A DNA stretch of 62,905 bases, from NCBI GenBank assembly GCA_026706665.1, contig JAPOYI010000168.1, positions 1 to 62,905 of the forward strand, in the 5' to 3' direction. How positions within the stretch are numbered: position 1 is the stretch's first letter; each line of letters begins with the position of its first letter. The position numbers and the translations under genes are program-made. Origin of the DNA: Gammaproteobacteria bacterium (GTDB lineage: Bacteria > Pseudomonadota > Gammaproteobacteria > Pseudomonadales > Azotimanducaceae). The notes under the pieces were generated by a model, which saw only the letters and a list, made by a program, of their open reading frames with translations, ran no database searches and had not been told where the DNA came from. Of the stretch, positions 21,172 through 30,718 are shown piece after piece.

Positions 21172-21350
21172 GGGGTGGGTGTCCCTTCTCACCATGGTGG
21201 CTGTCCCTCTCAGATGGGTGTCCCTTCGCAAGGTGATCATGGGGATGGCTGTCCCTTCGGAAGGTGCGGATGGGTGTCCCTTCGGAAGGTGGGTGTCCCT
21301 TCGCGAAGGTGCTTCGGAAGGTGGGTGTCCCTTCGCGAAGGTGCGAGGAG
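21172..21350. repeat. GGTGGGTGTCCCTTCGGAAGG repeat array (array F)
   Basis: This second, shorter array follows a unique stretch of about 110 bases. Here the unit is GGTGGGTGTCCCTTCGCGAAGGTG or its TTCGGAAGG form. CCTTCGGAAGG and CCTTCGCGAAGG are near-perfect palindromes, so each unit can form a short hairpin. With array E it fills the 20654-21370 gap; nothing gene-like is seen there. Confidence 0.85.
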
Positions 21351-21370
21351 GCGTCAGGGCGTCGTCTGGA

Positions 21371-21399
21371 TTGATGGGAAATAGCGGATGCGCTATATT
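21371..21399 (+). promoter_or_regulatory. Candidate sigma-70 promoter of the higBA-like module
   Basis: TTGATG (21371-21376) and TATATT (21394-21399) are separated by 17 bases, close to the consensus -35/-10 pair. The expected transcription start falls at about 21406, exactly on the ATG chosen for the toxin, which would make the message leaderless. No Shine-Dalgarno is seen before that ATG. Confidence 0.55.
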
Positions 21400-21405
21400 C
21401 TTGGC

Positions 21406-21729
21406 ATGGAGTGGACGGTCGAAACCGTTGCGGCCGTCGACGCTGAAATTGAGGCACTTCCGGTAGGGCTGCGCGCCCGGCTGGTCCGTCTGCTAGAGGC
21501 GGTTGAGAATGTCGGTCTTGACGCGCTACGAGCACCGCACGTGAAGCATCTCGAAGGCAAGCTGTGGGAACTTCGGGTCAAGGCCCAGGGTGGGATTGCT
21601 CGGGGGATCTACGTAACGGCGACCGGTCGTCGGGTGGTGGTCTTGCACGTCTTTGCGAAGAAGTCCCGCAGGACGCCTCGCCGTGCGCTCGACACGGCCC
21701 GGGAGAGGATGAGGAGGGTGATTCCATGA
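21406..21729 (+). CDS. RelE/HigB-like type II toxin
   Basis: The 107-residue protein resembles HigB/Gp49-like mRNA interferases of the RelE superfamily: an N-terminal helix pair (VDAEIEALPVGLRARLVRLLEAVE), then a strand-rich core with HLEGKLWELRVK, an arginine-bearing turn (ARGIYVTA) and a C-terminal KKSRRTPRRALDTARERM helix. It would cleave ribosome-bound mRNA. An in-frame ATG at 21388 is possible, but the promoter -10 overlaps it, so 21406 is preferred. Its stop overlaps the antitoxin start (ATGA). Toxin-first order fits HigBA rather than RelBE. Confidence 0.88.
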   Translation: MEWTVETVAAVDAEIEALPVGLRARLVRLLEAVENVGLDALRAPHVKHLEGKLWELRVKAQGGIARGIYVTATGRRVVVLHVFAKKSRRTPRRALDTARERMRRVIP

Positions 21730-22010
21730 CGAAACTGAAGGACCTGAAGAAGCGCTTCATGGAGGATCCGGAGTTCAGAAAGGAGTACGCGCGGGTAGAC
21801 GAGGAATACGCGCTGATCGAGGAGCTGATCCGTGCCCGGATGGCGGCAAAACTCACGCAGAAGGAAGTCGCTCGGCGGCTTGGCACGACACAGTCGGCGA
21901 TCGCACGGTTGGAGGGCGGCCGGGTGTCGCCGTCCTTCGCAACACTGCGCCGCTATGCCGAAGCCACGGGGACGCGGCTGAGCATCGGGCTGCGGCCGGC
22001 CGACGGATGA
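21726..22010 (+). CDS. XRE/HigA-like antitoxin
   Basis: The 94-residue protein has a charged N-terminal segment (FMEDPEFRKEYARVDEEY) and a Cro/CI helix-turn-helix (LTQKEVARRLGTTQSAIARLE, residues about 45-65) with the usual RVSPSFATLRRYAEATG tail. It should neutralise the preceding toxin and repress the shared promoter. Its ATG overlaps the toxin stop, which couples their translation. About 170 bases without a gene follow before the converging Doc toxin gene. Confidence 0.88.
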   Translation: MTKLKDLKKRFMEDPEFRKEYARVDEEYALIEELIRARMAAKLTQKEVARRLGTTQSAIARLEGGRVSPSFATLRRYAEATGTRLSIGLRPADG

Positions 22011-22182
22011 TGTGGTGGGCGCGCGACGACGAAGCGCGCCCGGTCCTTCACACGACCATCGACCTGACGCTGGCGCAAGCCGCGACGCATCACCCCGTGG
22101 GGCCTCAGAAGACGCGCGCCGGCAGCGACGGAGGCCCTTCTACCCGGGATGCGTATTGCGAGCGCCTGGTGCTCTCGGATCC

Positions 22183-22566
22183 TCAGATCGGCTCGCCGTG
22201 GTCCCGCAACCAGGCGGCGAATTCAGCTTCATCGATTTCACTCGCGGCAAGCAGGGTCACGGTCTGTACAACCCCCACTTCGGGCGCCGTCAACTGCAAT
22301 CCGTTTTCCGCCATGAAGACGTAGGCGGACATGAAGCCGGTGCGCTTGTTGCCGTCCACGAAGGGGTGGTTGCGGATGATCCCCGCGGCGTAAGCGGCGG
22401 CCATGTCGCATGTATCGGGAGTGCCATACGTCTGGAGGTTCCGGGCTCGAGCCAGGGCAGAGTCAAGCAGGCCGGGGTCGCGAAGACCCGGACTTCCTCC
22501 ATGTTCCGCGAGCAGCCGTTCGTGCATCGCCAGGACGACTGCCCTGCTCAACCAGTTCGTGGCCAC
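22183..22566 (-). CDS. doc: Doc/Fic-family toxin (death on curing)
   Basis: The 127-residue protein is a Doc toxin. It has the Fic motif HPFVDGNKRTGF (residues about 67-78), the N-terminal MHERLLAEHGGSPGLRD segment and the helical bundle of the family. Doc phosphorylates elongation factor Tu and so stops translation. The start is GTG at 22566, overlapping the antitoxin stop by one base (TAGTG). Its partner is upstream on the same strand. Confidence 0.93.
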   Translation of the reverse strand: MATNWLSRAVVLAMHERLLAEHGGSPGLRDPGLLDSALARARNLQTYGTPDTCDMAAAYAAGIIRNHPFVDGNKRTGFMSAYVFMAENGLQLTAPEVGVVQTVTLLAASEIDEAEFAAWLRDHGEPI

Positions 22567-22796
22567 TACTTGTTGGCGAGTTCACGCAACGCGTTCCGGT
22601 ACTGCTTCATGCCCTTTTCGGCAAGCTTCATCTGCCGCTCGAACGCGGGATCGTAGGGCGTGATCAGGTATCCCCCATCGGCCGTCTCGGTCAGATGAAC
22701 GACATCGCCTTCGCTGACCCGAAGCGCATTTGCCGCCTCCTTCGGGAGGCGCAGATTCAGCGAGTTCCCAACCTTGTGGACCTTGAGCGCGTACAT
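22566..22796 (-). CDS. AbrB/MazE-like antitoxin paired with Doc
   Basis: The 76-residue protein has a swapped-hairpin (SpoVT/AbrB) DNA-binding fold signature: LKVHKVGNSLNLRLPKEAA, then LRVSEGDVVHLTE. The C-terminal half (PAFERQMKLAEKGMKQYRNAL) should wrap the toxin. Doc is classically paired with Phd, but AbrB-type partners also occur. The start at 22796 is chosen because the AbrB domain begins there; an upstream extension of 25 residues would cross the likely operator. Confidence 0.9.
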   Translation of the reverse strand: MYALKVHKVGNSLNLRLPKEAANALRVSEGDVVHLTETADGGYLITPYDPAFERQMKLAEKGMKQYRNALRELANK

Positions 22797-22812
22797 GGCA
22801 AATCCCTCAACC

Positions 22813-22832
22813 GTGTATACCGAAGTATATAC
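22813..22832 (-). promoter_or_regulatory. Candidate operator upstream of the AbrB-like antitoxin gene
   Basis: A dyad GTGTATAC-CGAA-GTATATAC (7 of 8 bases matched) lies 17-36 bases upstream of the antitoxin start. Its position and symmetry suit binding by the AbrB-like antitoxin for autoregulation. It is AT-rich in a GC-rich neighbourhood, so it may also contain the -10 region. Confidence 0.5.
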
Positions 22833-22887
22833 GTCCTGGCGGCGGCGCGCTGCCGAACTCCCATACAGCACAGCGCTGGCGATGCTG

Positions 22888-25476
22888 CTACCGGTCCCCC
22901 TCGACAGTCACCAGAAGGTCATCCATCACCTTCGGAGAATCCGGCGGAGCGCCGCCGAAGGCCCAGTCGGACGCCGTCTCGTAGATCTCCGTGTACTCCC
23001 CCTCGGGACCGTGCTCCCAAGTCGTGACGTAGATGCGCACGCCGCGCCAGTCCTGTACGCCCAGGCGTTCACCCTCGTAGAAGAGGGTCACGGTGCCCTC
23101 CGCCCTGTCCGACGTGATGCGCGGCGAGGTGCTCAGCTTGTCCCCCTGCGTATCGCTGTCCGCGTTGGTGCTGTCGTACATGTAGCTCGCCCAACCGGAC
23201 GCCACGTGCGCAAGGTCCCACTCGAGGTCCCCGGGCATCCTGGCATTGAGTTTCGGCAACGCCCGCGCGCCCGTGTCCGCATCGGTGTCGAAGAAGATGC
23301 TGAACACGACGTTGTCGAAACCGTGGGCCGGCACCCAGTTGGCGGAGATTTCGCCGATCGCGAGGGTCAGTTCCAGGTTCCTGCCGGCGGTCCTGATCCG
23401 GGCACCGAGAAGGTCTTTCTGGCTTCGGCTCTCGGGTTGCTGCGGTCGGATATAGCTGCCGTCCGGACCGGCATCGTCGCCCGCCGGGTCTTCGAAACGG
23501 ACCGTGAGGGTCGGTGTGCGAACTTCGGTGGCGTAATGGAACTGCTCCGAGAGCAGCTCCCTCCCGGGATCATAGACCTGGAGGTAGTTCTCCGATTTGC
23601 CGAAATCGGAAACCGGTATCTCGATCTCCCAGTTCCCCCCGGCGCCAGCCTCGAACGACCGCGTGGCGTCCATGTTGCCGTTCCTGATGAGGCGGAGTTC
23701 GCCCGGGCCGATGGCGTGTCCGGACAGGCGGAACGACTCGCTGAAGGTCTCGCCGCTCTCCGGCGCGGAGATCGCAATCGCCGGTGGCGCCGCCGAAGCG
23801 TCGGGCAGATCGCGCGTTTCGTACGCATTGCTGACAAAGACCGACCGCGGAGGAAGCACCGCGGTCACCAGCCCCCGGCCGTCCGCCTGCAGCCGATCGA
23901 CGCCCTGCAACGTGAAGGCCGCGCCCAGTGTCCCGCCCGCGCCGATACCGAGATTCAGGCGGTGCGCCAGCACCGAATGCGCGGCCGTATTCATCAGCAC
24001 CGTGACGGTTTCGCCTTCCAGTGTCCGCTGGTAGGCGAAGACCCCCGCTCCTGCAGTCTCCGAAGCGACGACCTTCAGGCCGCCCCGAGTCAGTATCGGA
24101 TTCGAACGGCGCAGATCCGACAGTTCTCCTATCAGCCGGTAGGTCCTCGCATCCGGATCGAAAGATCCCTCGTCGTTGTGAAATCCGCCGCGGAACATCG
24201 CCATCCGCGTCTCCTTCAAGGCCTGCTCCGTGCCCTGGTAGACGATCGGGATTCCGGGAACGGTGAAGAGCAGCGCCAGCGCCTGCTCGAACGCGGCGAC
24301 GCTTCCCGTCGTGAGAAACCGCGGCGTGTCGTGGTTGTCGATGAAGTTCGGGATCGTGAACGGGTCGTCGTAGACCTCCATGGACAGCTCGAGCCGGTAT
24401 CCCAACTGGCTTGTCGGCTGGCCGCGGCCCAGCACCCGGTTGATCTCGAAGTAGAGCGGATATCCCAGCATGGAGTTGAGGTAGGGCTTCTCCTTCGTGC
24501 CGATGTACCCCTTGAGTTTCTGCTCCCCTTCGTCCCGGTACGGCTCCGAAATCGAAACGGACTCGCCGAAGGTGAGGAAATGGTCCTTGCCCAACTGTCG
24601 CGCGTGGGCGTAGATGCCGTCGCCGTCGTGCAGGAACCGGTTCCAGAACTCGTGTTCGACCAGCATGGCGGTGTCCACCCGGAAAGCGTCCACGCCCACC
24701 TCGCTGATCCAGTACTTGTAGGTGTCCTTCAACGCGTCGATGACAACGGGATTCTCCGTGTTGAGGTCGGCAAGCTGGCCCAGCATGTACTGCGTCTCCT
24801 GGTGGCGGTCCGTGAAGTCCTGCAATGTCGGCGTCCAGTGATAGATGTTGGCCGCCGCGTGCTCCGGGTTCAGCCGGTCGATCATGTGGAACGGAGGCTG
24901 CGTGGGCGCCGGCTGGTACGAGTCCGGCTCCAGCAGGCGGAAATTCTTCGCGGTGTCATCGGGATCGTAGCCCCCGTCGTAGGTATAGAAGTTCGCGGTG
25001 TGGTTCGCGACCACGTCCTGGATCAGGTACATGCCTCGGCAGTGCAGTTCGTGGGAGAGCCGCCTGTAGTCACGGAGCGTGCCGAAGTGCGGGTCGGTCT
25101 CGAGGAAGTTGACCGCCCAGTAGCCATGCCAGCCGGTGGCCCGATAAGGCGTGCTCCACCATTGGTTCGCCACCGGAGGCGAAATCCAGATCGCCGTGAC
25201 CCCCAACGACTTCAGGTAGTCGAGGCGCCGGATGATGCCGTCGAAATCCCCGCCGTTGAAATGGGCGCCGCTGCCCGGGTCGAATTCGCCGTGGCCCTGG
25301 TCGTTGTTGCCGGGGTCGCCGTCGTCGAACCGGTCGATGAACAGCATGTAGATCACCTGGTCCTGCCAGGCGGGCGACGGCACCTGCAGCTTGAGCGCGT
25401 CGGTCGAACAGTCCTCCTGCCCCGCCGCCAGGCCGGCAAGCAGAGCGACCGCGGATGCCAGGATCGCCCTATTCAT
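22888..25476 (-). CDS. Secreted GH13 alpha-amylase with C-terminal glucodextranase-like domain
   Basis: The 862-residue exported enzyme starts with a signal peptide (MNRAILASAVALLAGLAAGQ). The GH13 barrel (about 30-480) shows all four conserved regions: DVVANHT, the nucleophile in AFRVDTAML, the acid/base glutamate in LTFGESVS, and FIDNHDTPRF. After a beta domain with an Ig-like segment comes a C-terminal region (about 640-860) with GDDAGPDGSYIRP, resembling the glucodextranase C-terminal module. It should cut alpha-glucan outside the inner membrane and feed the ABC transporter of the same operon. It overlaps the sulfatase gene by eight bases and is the last gene of the operon. Confidence 0.92.
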   Translation of the reverse strand: MNRAILASAVALLAGLAAGQEDCSTDALKLQVPSPAWQDQVIYMLFIDRFDDGDPGNNDQGHGEFDPGSGAHFNGGDFDGIIRRLDYLKSLGVTAIWISPPVANQWWSTPYRATGWHGYWAVNFLETDPHFGTLRDYRRLSHELHCRGMYLIQDVVANHTANFYTYDGGYDPDDTAKNFRLLEPDSYQPAPTQPPFHMIDRLNPEHAAANIYHWTPTLQDFTDRHQETQYMLGQLADLNTENPVVIDALKDTYKYWISEVGVDAFRVDTAMLVEHEFWNRFLHDGDGIYAHARQLGKDHFLTFGESVSISEPYRDEGEQKLKGYIGTKEKPYLNSMLGYPLYFEINRVLGRGQPTSQLGYRLELSMEVYDDPFTIPNFIDNHDTPRFLTTGSVAAFEQALALLFTVPGIPIVYQGTEQALKETRMAMFRGGFHNDEGSFDPDARTYRLIGELSDLRRSNPILTRGGLKVVASETAGAGVFAYQRTLEGETVTVLMNTAAHSVLAHRLNLGIGAGGTLGAAFTLQGVDRLQADGRGLVTAVLPPRSVFVSNAYETRDLPDASAAPPAIAISAPESGETFSESFRLSGHAIGPGELRLIRNGNMDATRSFEAGAGGNWEIEIPVSDFGKSENYLQVYDPGRELLSEQFHYATEVRTPTLTVRFEDPAGDDAGPDGSYIRPQQPESRSQKDLLGARIRTAGRNLELTLAIGEISANWVPAHGFDNVVFSIFFDTDADTGARALPKLNARMPGDLEWDLAHVASGWASYMYDSTNADSDTQGDKLSTSPRITSDRAEGTVTLFYEGERLGVQDWRGVRIYVTTWEHGPEGEYTEIYETASDWAFGGAPPDSPKVMDDLLVTVEGDR

Positions 25477-26869
25477 GGATCGGAATTGCCTCGGGCATCC
25501 CCATGTCCAGCTTCCAGGCCTCGATCCGCTGCCTGAACGCATCGACGAGATCGGGTCTCGACGCGCTGAGGTCCCGCCGTCCCCTCGGATCCACCGTGAC
25601 GTCGTAGAGCAGCATCTCGCCCGCGTCGGCGTACCAGAGGAAATGCCAGCGGTGGGTGCGCAGATAGTAGCCTTCCGCGCGCGATCCCATCGGGGCGTCC
25701 GACCGACGATTGTCGCTGTAGCCGATCAGTTCGTTGCGCTCGGTCAGGATGTCCCGGCTGCCTTCGAGCAGAGACTTGAGCGAATAGCCCTTGAGGTCTT
25801 CCGGCGCCTCGATACCGGCCAGGTCCAGAACCGTCGGGACGATATCCAGTGAAGACACGAGGCTCGACTCGTCGAACGACGCGGTGAGCCGGTCCTTCCA
25901 GTAGAAGATGATCGGCGTGCGCACGGACAGGTCATACAGCCCGCCCTTGCCGGTGAACCCACCGCCAGCCAGCCCGGGACTCGGCGTCTCGCTGTCGGTC
26001 AGGTATTCGACATCGGCATCCTGCTCGTAGCCGTTGTCGCTCAGATAGATGAAGAGCGTGTCCTCGAGCAGCCCCCTGGACTCGATGTGGTCCATCAGGT
26101 TGCCGACCCCCTCGTCCCACCAGGTGATGTTGCTGTAGTACAGCTTGGCCGACTCGGAGATATCCATGTCCGCGTAGAACTTGGCATAGCGGTACGGCGC
26201 GTCGAGGGGAACGTGGGGCAGCATCGGGCCGAACCAGATGAACATGGGCTGCTCCGCGTGCCGGTCGATGAAGTGGTAGACCGGCTGCATCGTCTCCCGG
26301 ACGAGTTCGTTGCCGTCCGAGCCCATGAGTTCGTGGAAGAAGGCGTCGGTGCCGAAGGTGGACATGTCCCAGCCTTCCGTCATGCCTTCGTCGAAGTGCC
26401 CGTTCGCAAACGAGTTCTCCCACCACTTGCCGCCCTGCCAACTCACGTAGCCCTTGGCCGCGAGCAGTTTCGGCAGCGTGTCGAAAGTGGCCATCCCGTT
26501 GGCCTTGTGCACCGTCGTCCACATGGACTGCTCGACCGGACTCATGCTCTCCCAGTTCGACTGCGCCCGTAGCGCGTCGATGTGTTCGTTCAATCGAAGC
26601 TGGTACTGGATGGGATGCAGCCCGGTGATAAGCGTCCGTAGAGATGGCCGGCAGTAGGGAGCGGTCGTGTGGCCCACCGAAAAGGTGACACCCCCGTATG
26701 CGAGCGCGTCCATGCTGGGGGTGACGACGTTCTGGTCGCCCATGAACCCGAAATAGGGATAGCCATGGTCGTCGCCGATGAGGAGAACGATGTTGGGCAA
26801 CCGCTCGGCGTGCCCGGGAAATGAAAGGCAGAGTATCGCGAGGCAGAGTGCCACTCTCAGGGCGTTCAA
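25469..26869 (-). CDS. Exported S1-family sulfatase
   Basis: The 466-residue protein begins with a signal peptide (VALCLAILCLSFPGHA) and an alkaline-phosphatase-fold sulfatase domain: IVLLIGDDHGYPYFG (metal ligands), the formylglycine region YCRPSLRTLITG, MLPHVPLD, and FIYLSDNG. The maturation motif is normally C-x-P-x-R; here the fifth position is leucine and arginine comes one later. The start is taken as TTG at 26869: it overlaps the P450 stop by four bases, and AAGGAGG lies 10 bases upstream; an internal GTG is the alternative. It sits between a P450 and an amylase, so a sulfated sugar is the likely substrate. Confidence 0.88.
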   Translation of the reverse strand: MNALRVALCLAILCLSFPGHAERLPNIVLLIGDDHGYPYFGFMGDQNVVTPSMDALAYGGVTFSVGHTTAPYCRPSLRTLITGLHPIQYQLRLNEHIDALRAQSNWESMSPVEQSMWTTVHKANGMATFDTLPKLLAAKGYVSWQGGKWWENSFANGHFDEGMTEGWDMSTFGTDAFFHELMGSDGNELVRETMQPVYHFIDRHAEQPMFIWFGPMLPHVPLDAPYRYAKFYADMDISESAKLYYSNITWWDEGVGNLMDHIESRGLLEDTLFIYLSDNGYEQDADVEYLTDSETPSPGLAGGGFTGKGGLYDLSVRTPIIFYWKDRLTASFDESSLVSSLDIVPTVLDLAGIEAPEDLKGYSLKSLLEGSRDILTERNELIGYSDNRRSDAPMGSRAEGYYLRTHRWHFLWYADAGEMLLYDVTVDPRGRRDLSASRPDLVDAFRQRIEAWKLDMGMPEAIPIHE

Positions 26870-28023
26870 GCTGTGGTGTCCTCCTTGTGAATCGGATGAA
26901 GCGCCAAGTGCAACGTCTCGAACCCCGTCTGGCGTCTGTAGTGCGGCCATTCGTCGTACTTGGGCGTCCCGGCGAGGAACTCGACCTCCACCACCCTCCT
27001 GGAAACCTGCTCCAGCAGCGATCTCAGGATCAGACGCGCCTGGTGGACGCCGAGGCAGAAATGCCGCCCGTAGCCGTATGCGACGTGGGCGTTCCTTTGC
27101 CGGTCGATCCGTACTTCGTCGGGGTCGACAAAGACGCGCTCGTCACGATTGGCACCAGCCCAGCAGAGCGATGCGCGCTGGCCCGGCCGGATGCGGGTGG
27201 CGCCCACTTCCGCGCCCTCGGAACAGGTTCTCCCGATGTGGGTCAGCGGCGAGCAGACGCGCACGATTTCCTCCGCCGCGCCCGGAACGAGGGACGGATC
27301 GGCCCGCAGGCGCTCAAGGTCTTCAGGATGGTCCGCGAAGTGGACCAGCGCGAAGGCGATGACGGAAACGACCGTGTCCCGTCCGCCGGCGAACGTCAGT
27401 ATGGCGAAGCCGAGAATCTCGTCGTGGGTGAGCTTTCGCCCGTCAAAGGTCGCCGTGGACAGCGCGCCGAACAGGTCGTCGCCGGGATCGGCCGCCGACT
27501 CGGGCAATACCCTGTCGAGGTACCGGTAGAAGTCCGCCCGGGTTGCGCCGTCGTAGAGGATGTTGGAGCACCAGTTCTCCCAGACGAGGCCGTCCTCGGC
27601 GGGGCGATTCAGCATCACGGCCAGGGCGCGAGACTGCAGCTTGATGGCGAACTCCGCGATGATCTCGACGTCGCCGCGTCCCATGACGCCGTCAAGGAGG
27701 GTGGCCGTGAGTTCCCCGACGGTCCGGATGACCTCCGGAAGCCTCGGTCTCTCGAAGAAAGGACGCACCAGCGCCCGGTAGGCCGTGTGTTCCGGGGGAT
27801 CGGTCTCGATGGGGAGTTCGCGCACGTCCCGAAAAGGCTCCTCCCCGGGAATGGGCACCCGGAACGGCGCGTCCGAACTGAACGACCTGTAGTCCCGCGC
27901 CGCGCGCCGGAGATCCGCATGCCGGAGGATCATGGGGATGGGTTCTCCCGCGAACTCACCGTCGAGGACGCCGCTTTCCTCGCGGGCATCCCTGAACGGG
28001 TCCGTGAAGTCCCAGTGACTCAT
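26866..28023 (-). CDS. Cytochrome P450 monooxygenase
   Basis: The 385-residue soluble protein has bacterial P450 features: ETDPPEHTAYRALVRPFF (B'-C region), an I-helix FAGGRDTVVSVIAF, the ExxR motif in AAEEIVRVCSP, and a heme-cysteine loop YGYGRHFCLGVHQAR. The usual F-x2-G begins with tyrosine instead of phenylalanine. No ferredoxin or reductase gene is nearby. The start ATG overlaps the glucosidase stop (ATGA). In marine bacteria some P450s in polysaccharide loci remove methyl groups from O-methyl sugars; its place here between glycosidases and a sulfatase suggests a similar job, which is inference. Confidence 0.93.
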   Translation of the reverse strand: MSHWDFTDPFRDAREESGVLDGEFAGEPIPMILRHADLRRAARDYRSFSSDAPFRVPIPGEEPFRDVRELPIETDPPEHTAYRALVRPFFERPRLPEVIRTVGELTATLLDGVMGRGDVEIIAEFAIKLQSRALAVMLNRPAEDGLVWENWCSNILYDGATRADFYRYLDRVLPESAADPGDDLFGALSTATFDGRKLTHDEILGFAILTFAGGRDTVVSVIAFALVHFADHPEDLERLRADPSLVPGAAEEIVRVCSPLTHIGRTCSEGAEVGATRIRPGQRASLCWAGANRDERVFVDPDEVRIDRQRNAHVAYGYGRHFCLGVHQARLILRSLLEQVSRRVVEVEFLAGTPKYDEWPHYRRQTGFETLHLALHPIHKEDTTA

Positions 28024-29642
28024 GACCGGTCGCCGAAAACGCCGACGTATCCGCTGCCCGGCGGCAGCAGGTCGGGACACGCCCCGTCTGCCGGATCGCA
28101 GCCGACGCGCATCTGGCGGTCGGCAAGCGCCGCGTTCGGGGGATTCCAGCGGATTTCGCGATCCGTCAGGTTGAATGCGCACAGCGCGGACTCTCCACCG
28201 GACCGCCTCTCGAACGCGAGCATGTCCTCCCGTCCGTCCAGGAAGCGCAGGTCGCCTCTTCGCAGGGCATCCGACGACCCGCGAAAGCCGATCGCTGCGC
28301 GAAAGAAGCTCAATACCGATTCCGGGTCCCGCGACTGGACATCCACCGCGAGCGCCCGGTGTTCCGCGGGCAGCGGCAACCAGGGCTCCGACCCGCTAAA
28401 CCCGGCGCAGACCTCGTTTTGGCACCACGGCATCGGCGTGCGGGCGCCGTCGCGGCCAAGCGTCTGCGGCCAGTTGTTCTTCGCCTCCGGGTCCTGAATC
28501 CGGTCGAAGGGGATATGGGCCTGGGTCAGGCCGAGTTCCTCTCCCTGGTAGATCAACGTGTTGCCGCGCAACGAGATCTGCAGCAGGGCGAAGAGCTTGG
28601 CGCGATGCGACGGGTCGAGCCGCTGATGCCACCTGCTCGCAACCCTCGGCGCGTCATGGTTCGAGAACGCCCAGCAGGGCCAACCCTCCCCGGGGCCGCC
28701 GTTCCATCGCGCGAGCACATTCCTGACGTTGTCGGCGCTCAGTTCCCGCATGCCGAGAAACTCGAATCCGTAGGCGCTGTTCAGCCTTTTTGAATCGGCG
28801 GTGTAGGCCTTCTGCGTCGGCAGTGGATCCCCGGAACCCACCTCTGCAACCGTGAAGACCTCCCCGAAGGTGTCCGTGAGGCCACGGAAACGCTCAAGCA
28901 GTGCCGGCATGTCCGGGTGATTCATCGTGTGCTTCGGCTCCTGCATGAGATAGGGCCGGGACGAGGCGAAGAACGGGGGGCGCGCCCGCGGGTTGTCCCG
29001 CAATGCCTGGTCGTGCATGCCGTGGTTGATCGCGTCCAGCCTGAACCCGTCCACGCCGCGATTCAGCCAGAAACGGGCCACATCCAGCAGGGCTTTCTGC
29101 ACCGCCGGATTGTGCAGGTTCAGGGCGGGCTGTTCGGGGAGGAAATTGTGGTGGTAGTACTGCTCCCGGCGCGCGTCCCAGGTCCAGCCCGGGCCGACGA
29201 ACACCGACTGCCAGTTGTTCGGCGGCGATCCGTCCGGCTTCGGATCCGCCCAGACGTACCAGTCCGATTTGCCGTTGTCCCGGCTGCCGCGACTCTGTTC
29301 GAACCAGGGATGCCTGTCTGACGTGTGGGAGTAGACCTGGTCGATGATGACCTTGAGGTTCAGGCGATGCGCCCGTTCCAGCAACGCATCGAAGTCCCCG
29401 AGCGTCCCGAACACCGGGTCGACATCCCGGTAATCGGCCACGTCGTAGCCGAAGTCCTTCATGGGCGAAGTAAAGAAAGGGGATATCCATATCCCGTCCA
29501 CGCCGAGGTCGGCTATGTATTCGAGACGCAGGGTGATTCCCTTCAGGTCGCCGACGCCGTCGTCGTTGCTGTCCTGGAAGCTGCGCGGATAGATCTGGTA
29601 GATGACGGCGCCGCGCCACCACTCGTTGCCCGTGTCGGTCAA
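28020..29642 (-). CDS. GH13 alpha-glucosidase (oligo-1,6-glucosidase-like)
   Basis: The 540-residue protein lacks a signal peptide and should be cytoplasmic. GH13 motifs are complete: VIIDQVYSHTS, GFRLDAIN with the nucleophile, FTVAEVGSG with the acid/base glutamate, and AFSNHDAPRV. The N-terminus (WWRGAVIYQIYPRSFQDSN) is typical of alpha-glucosidases that hydrolyse imported alpha-glucosides. It starts four bases after the ATPase gene, consistent with transport followed by hydrolysis. Exact linkage preference is not readable. Confidence 0.93.
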   Translation of the reverse strand: MTDTGNEWWRGAVIYQIYPRSFQDSNDDGVGDLKGITLRLEYIADLGVDGIWISPFFTSPMKDFGYDVADYRDVDPVFGTLGDFDALLERAHRLNLKVIIDQVYSHTSDRHPWFEQSRGSRDNGKSDWYVWADPKPDGSPPNNWQSVFVGPGWTWDARREQYYHHNFLPEQPALNLHNPAVQKALLDVARFWLNRGVDGFRLDAINHGMHDQALRDNPRARPPFFASSRPYLMQEPKHTMNHPDMPALLERFRGLTDTFGEVFTVAEVGSGDPLPTQKAYTADSKRLNSAYGFEFLGMRELSADNVRNVLARWNGGPGEGWPCWAFSNHDAPRVASRWHQRLDPSHRAKLFALLQISLRGNTLIYQGEELGLTQAHIPFDRIQDPEAKNNWPQTLGRDGARTPMPWCQNEVCAGFSGSEPWLPLPAEHRALAVDVQSRDPESVLSFFRAAIGFRGSSDALRRGDLRFLDGREDMLAFERRSGGESALCAFNLTDREIRWNPPNAALADRQMRVGCDPADGACPDLLPPGSGYVGVFGDRS

Positions 29643-29646
29643 GAGC

Positions 29647-30711
<1,065 letters not shown>

Positions 30712-30718
30712 GCCGCGC

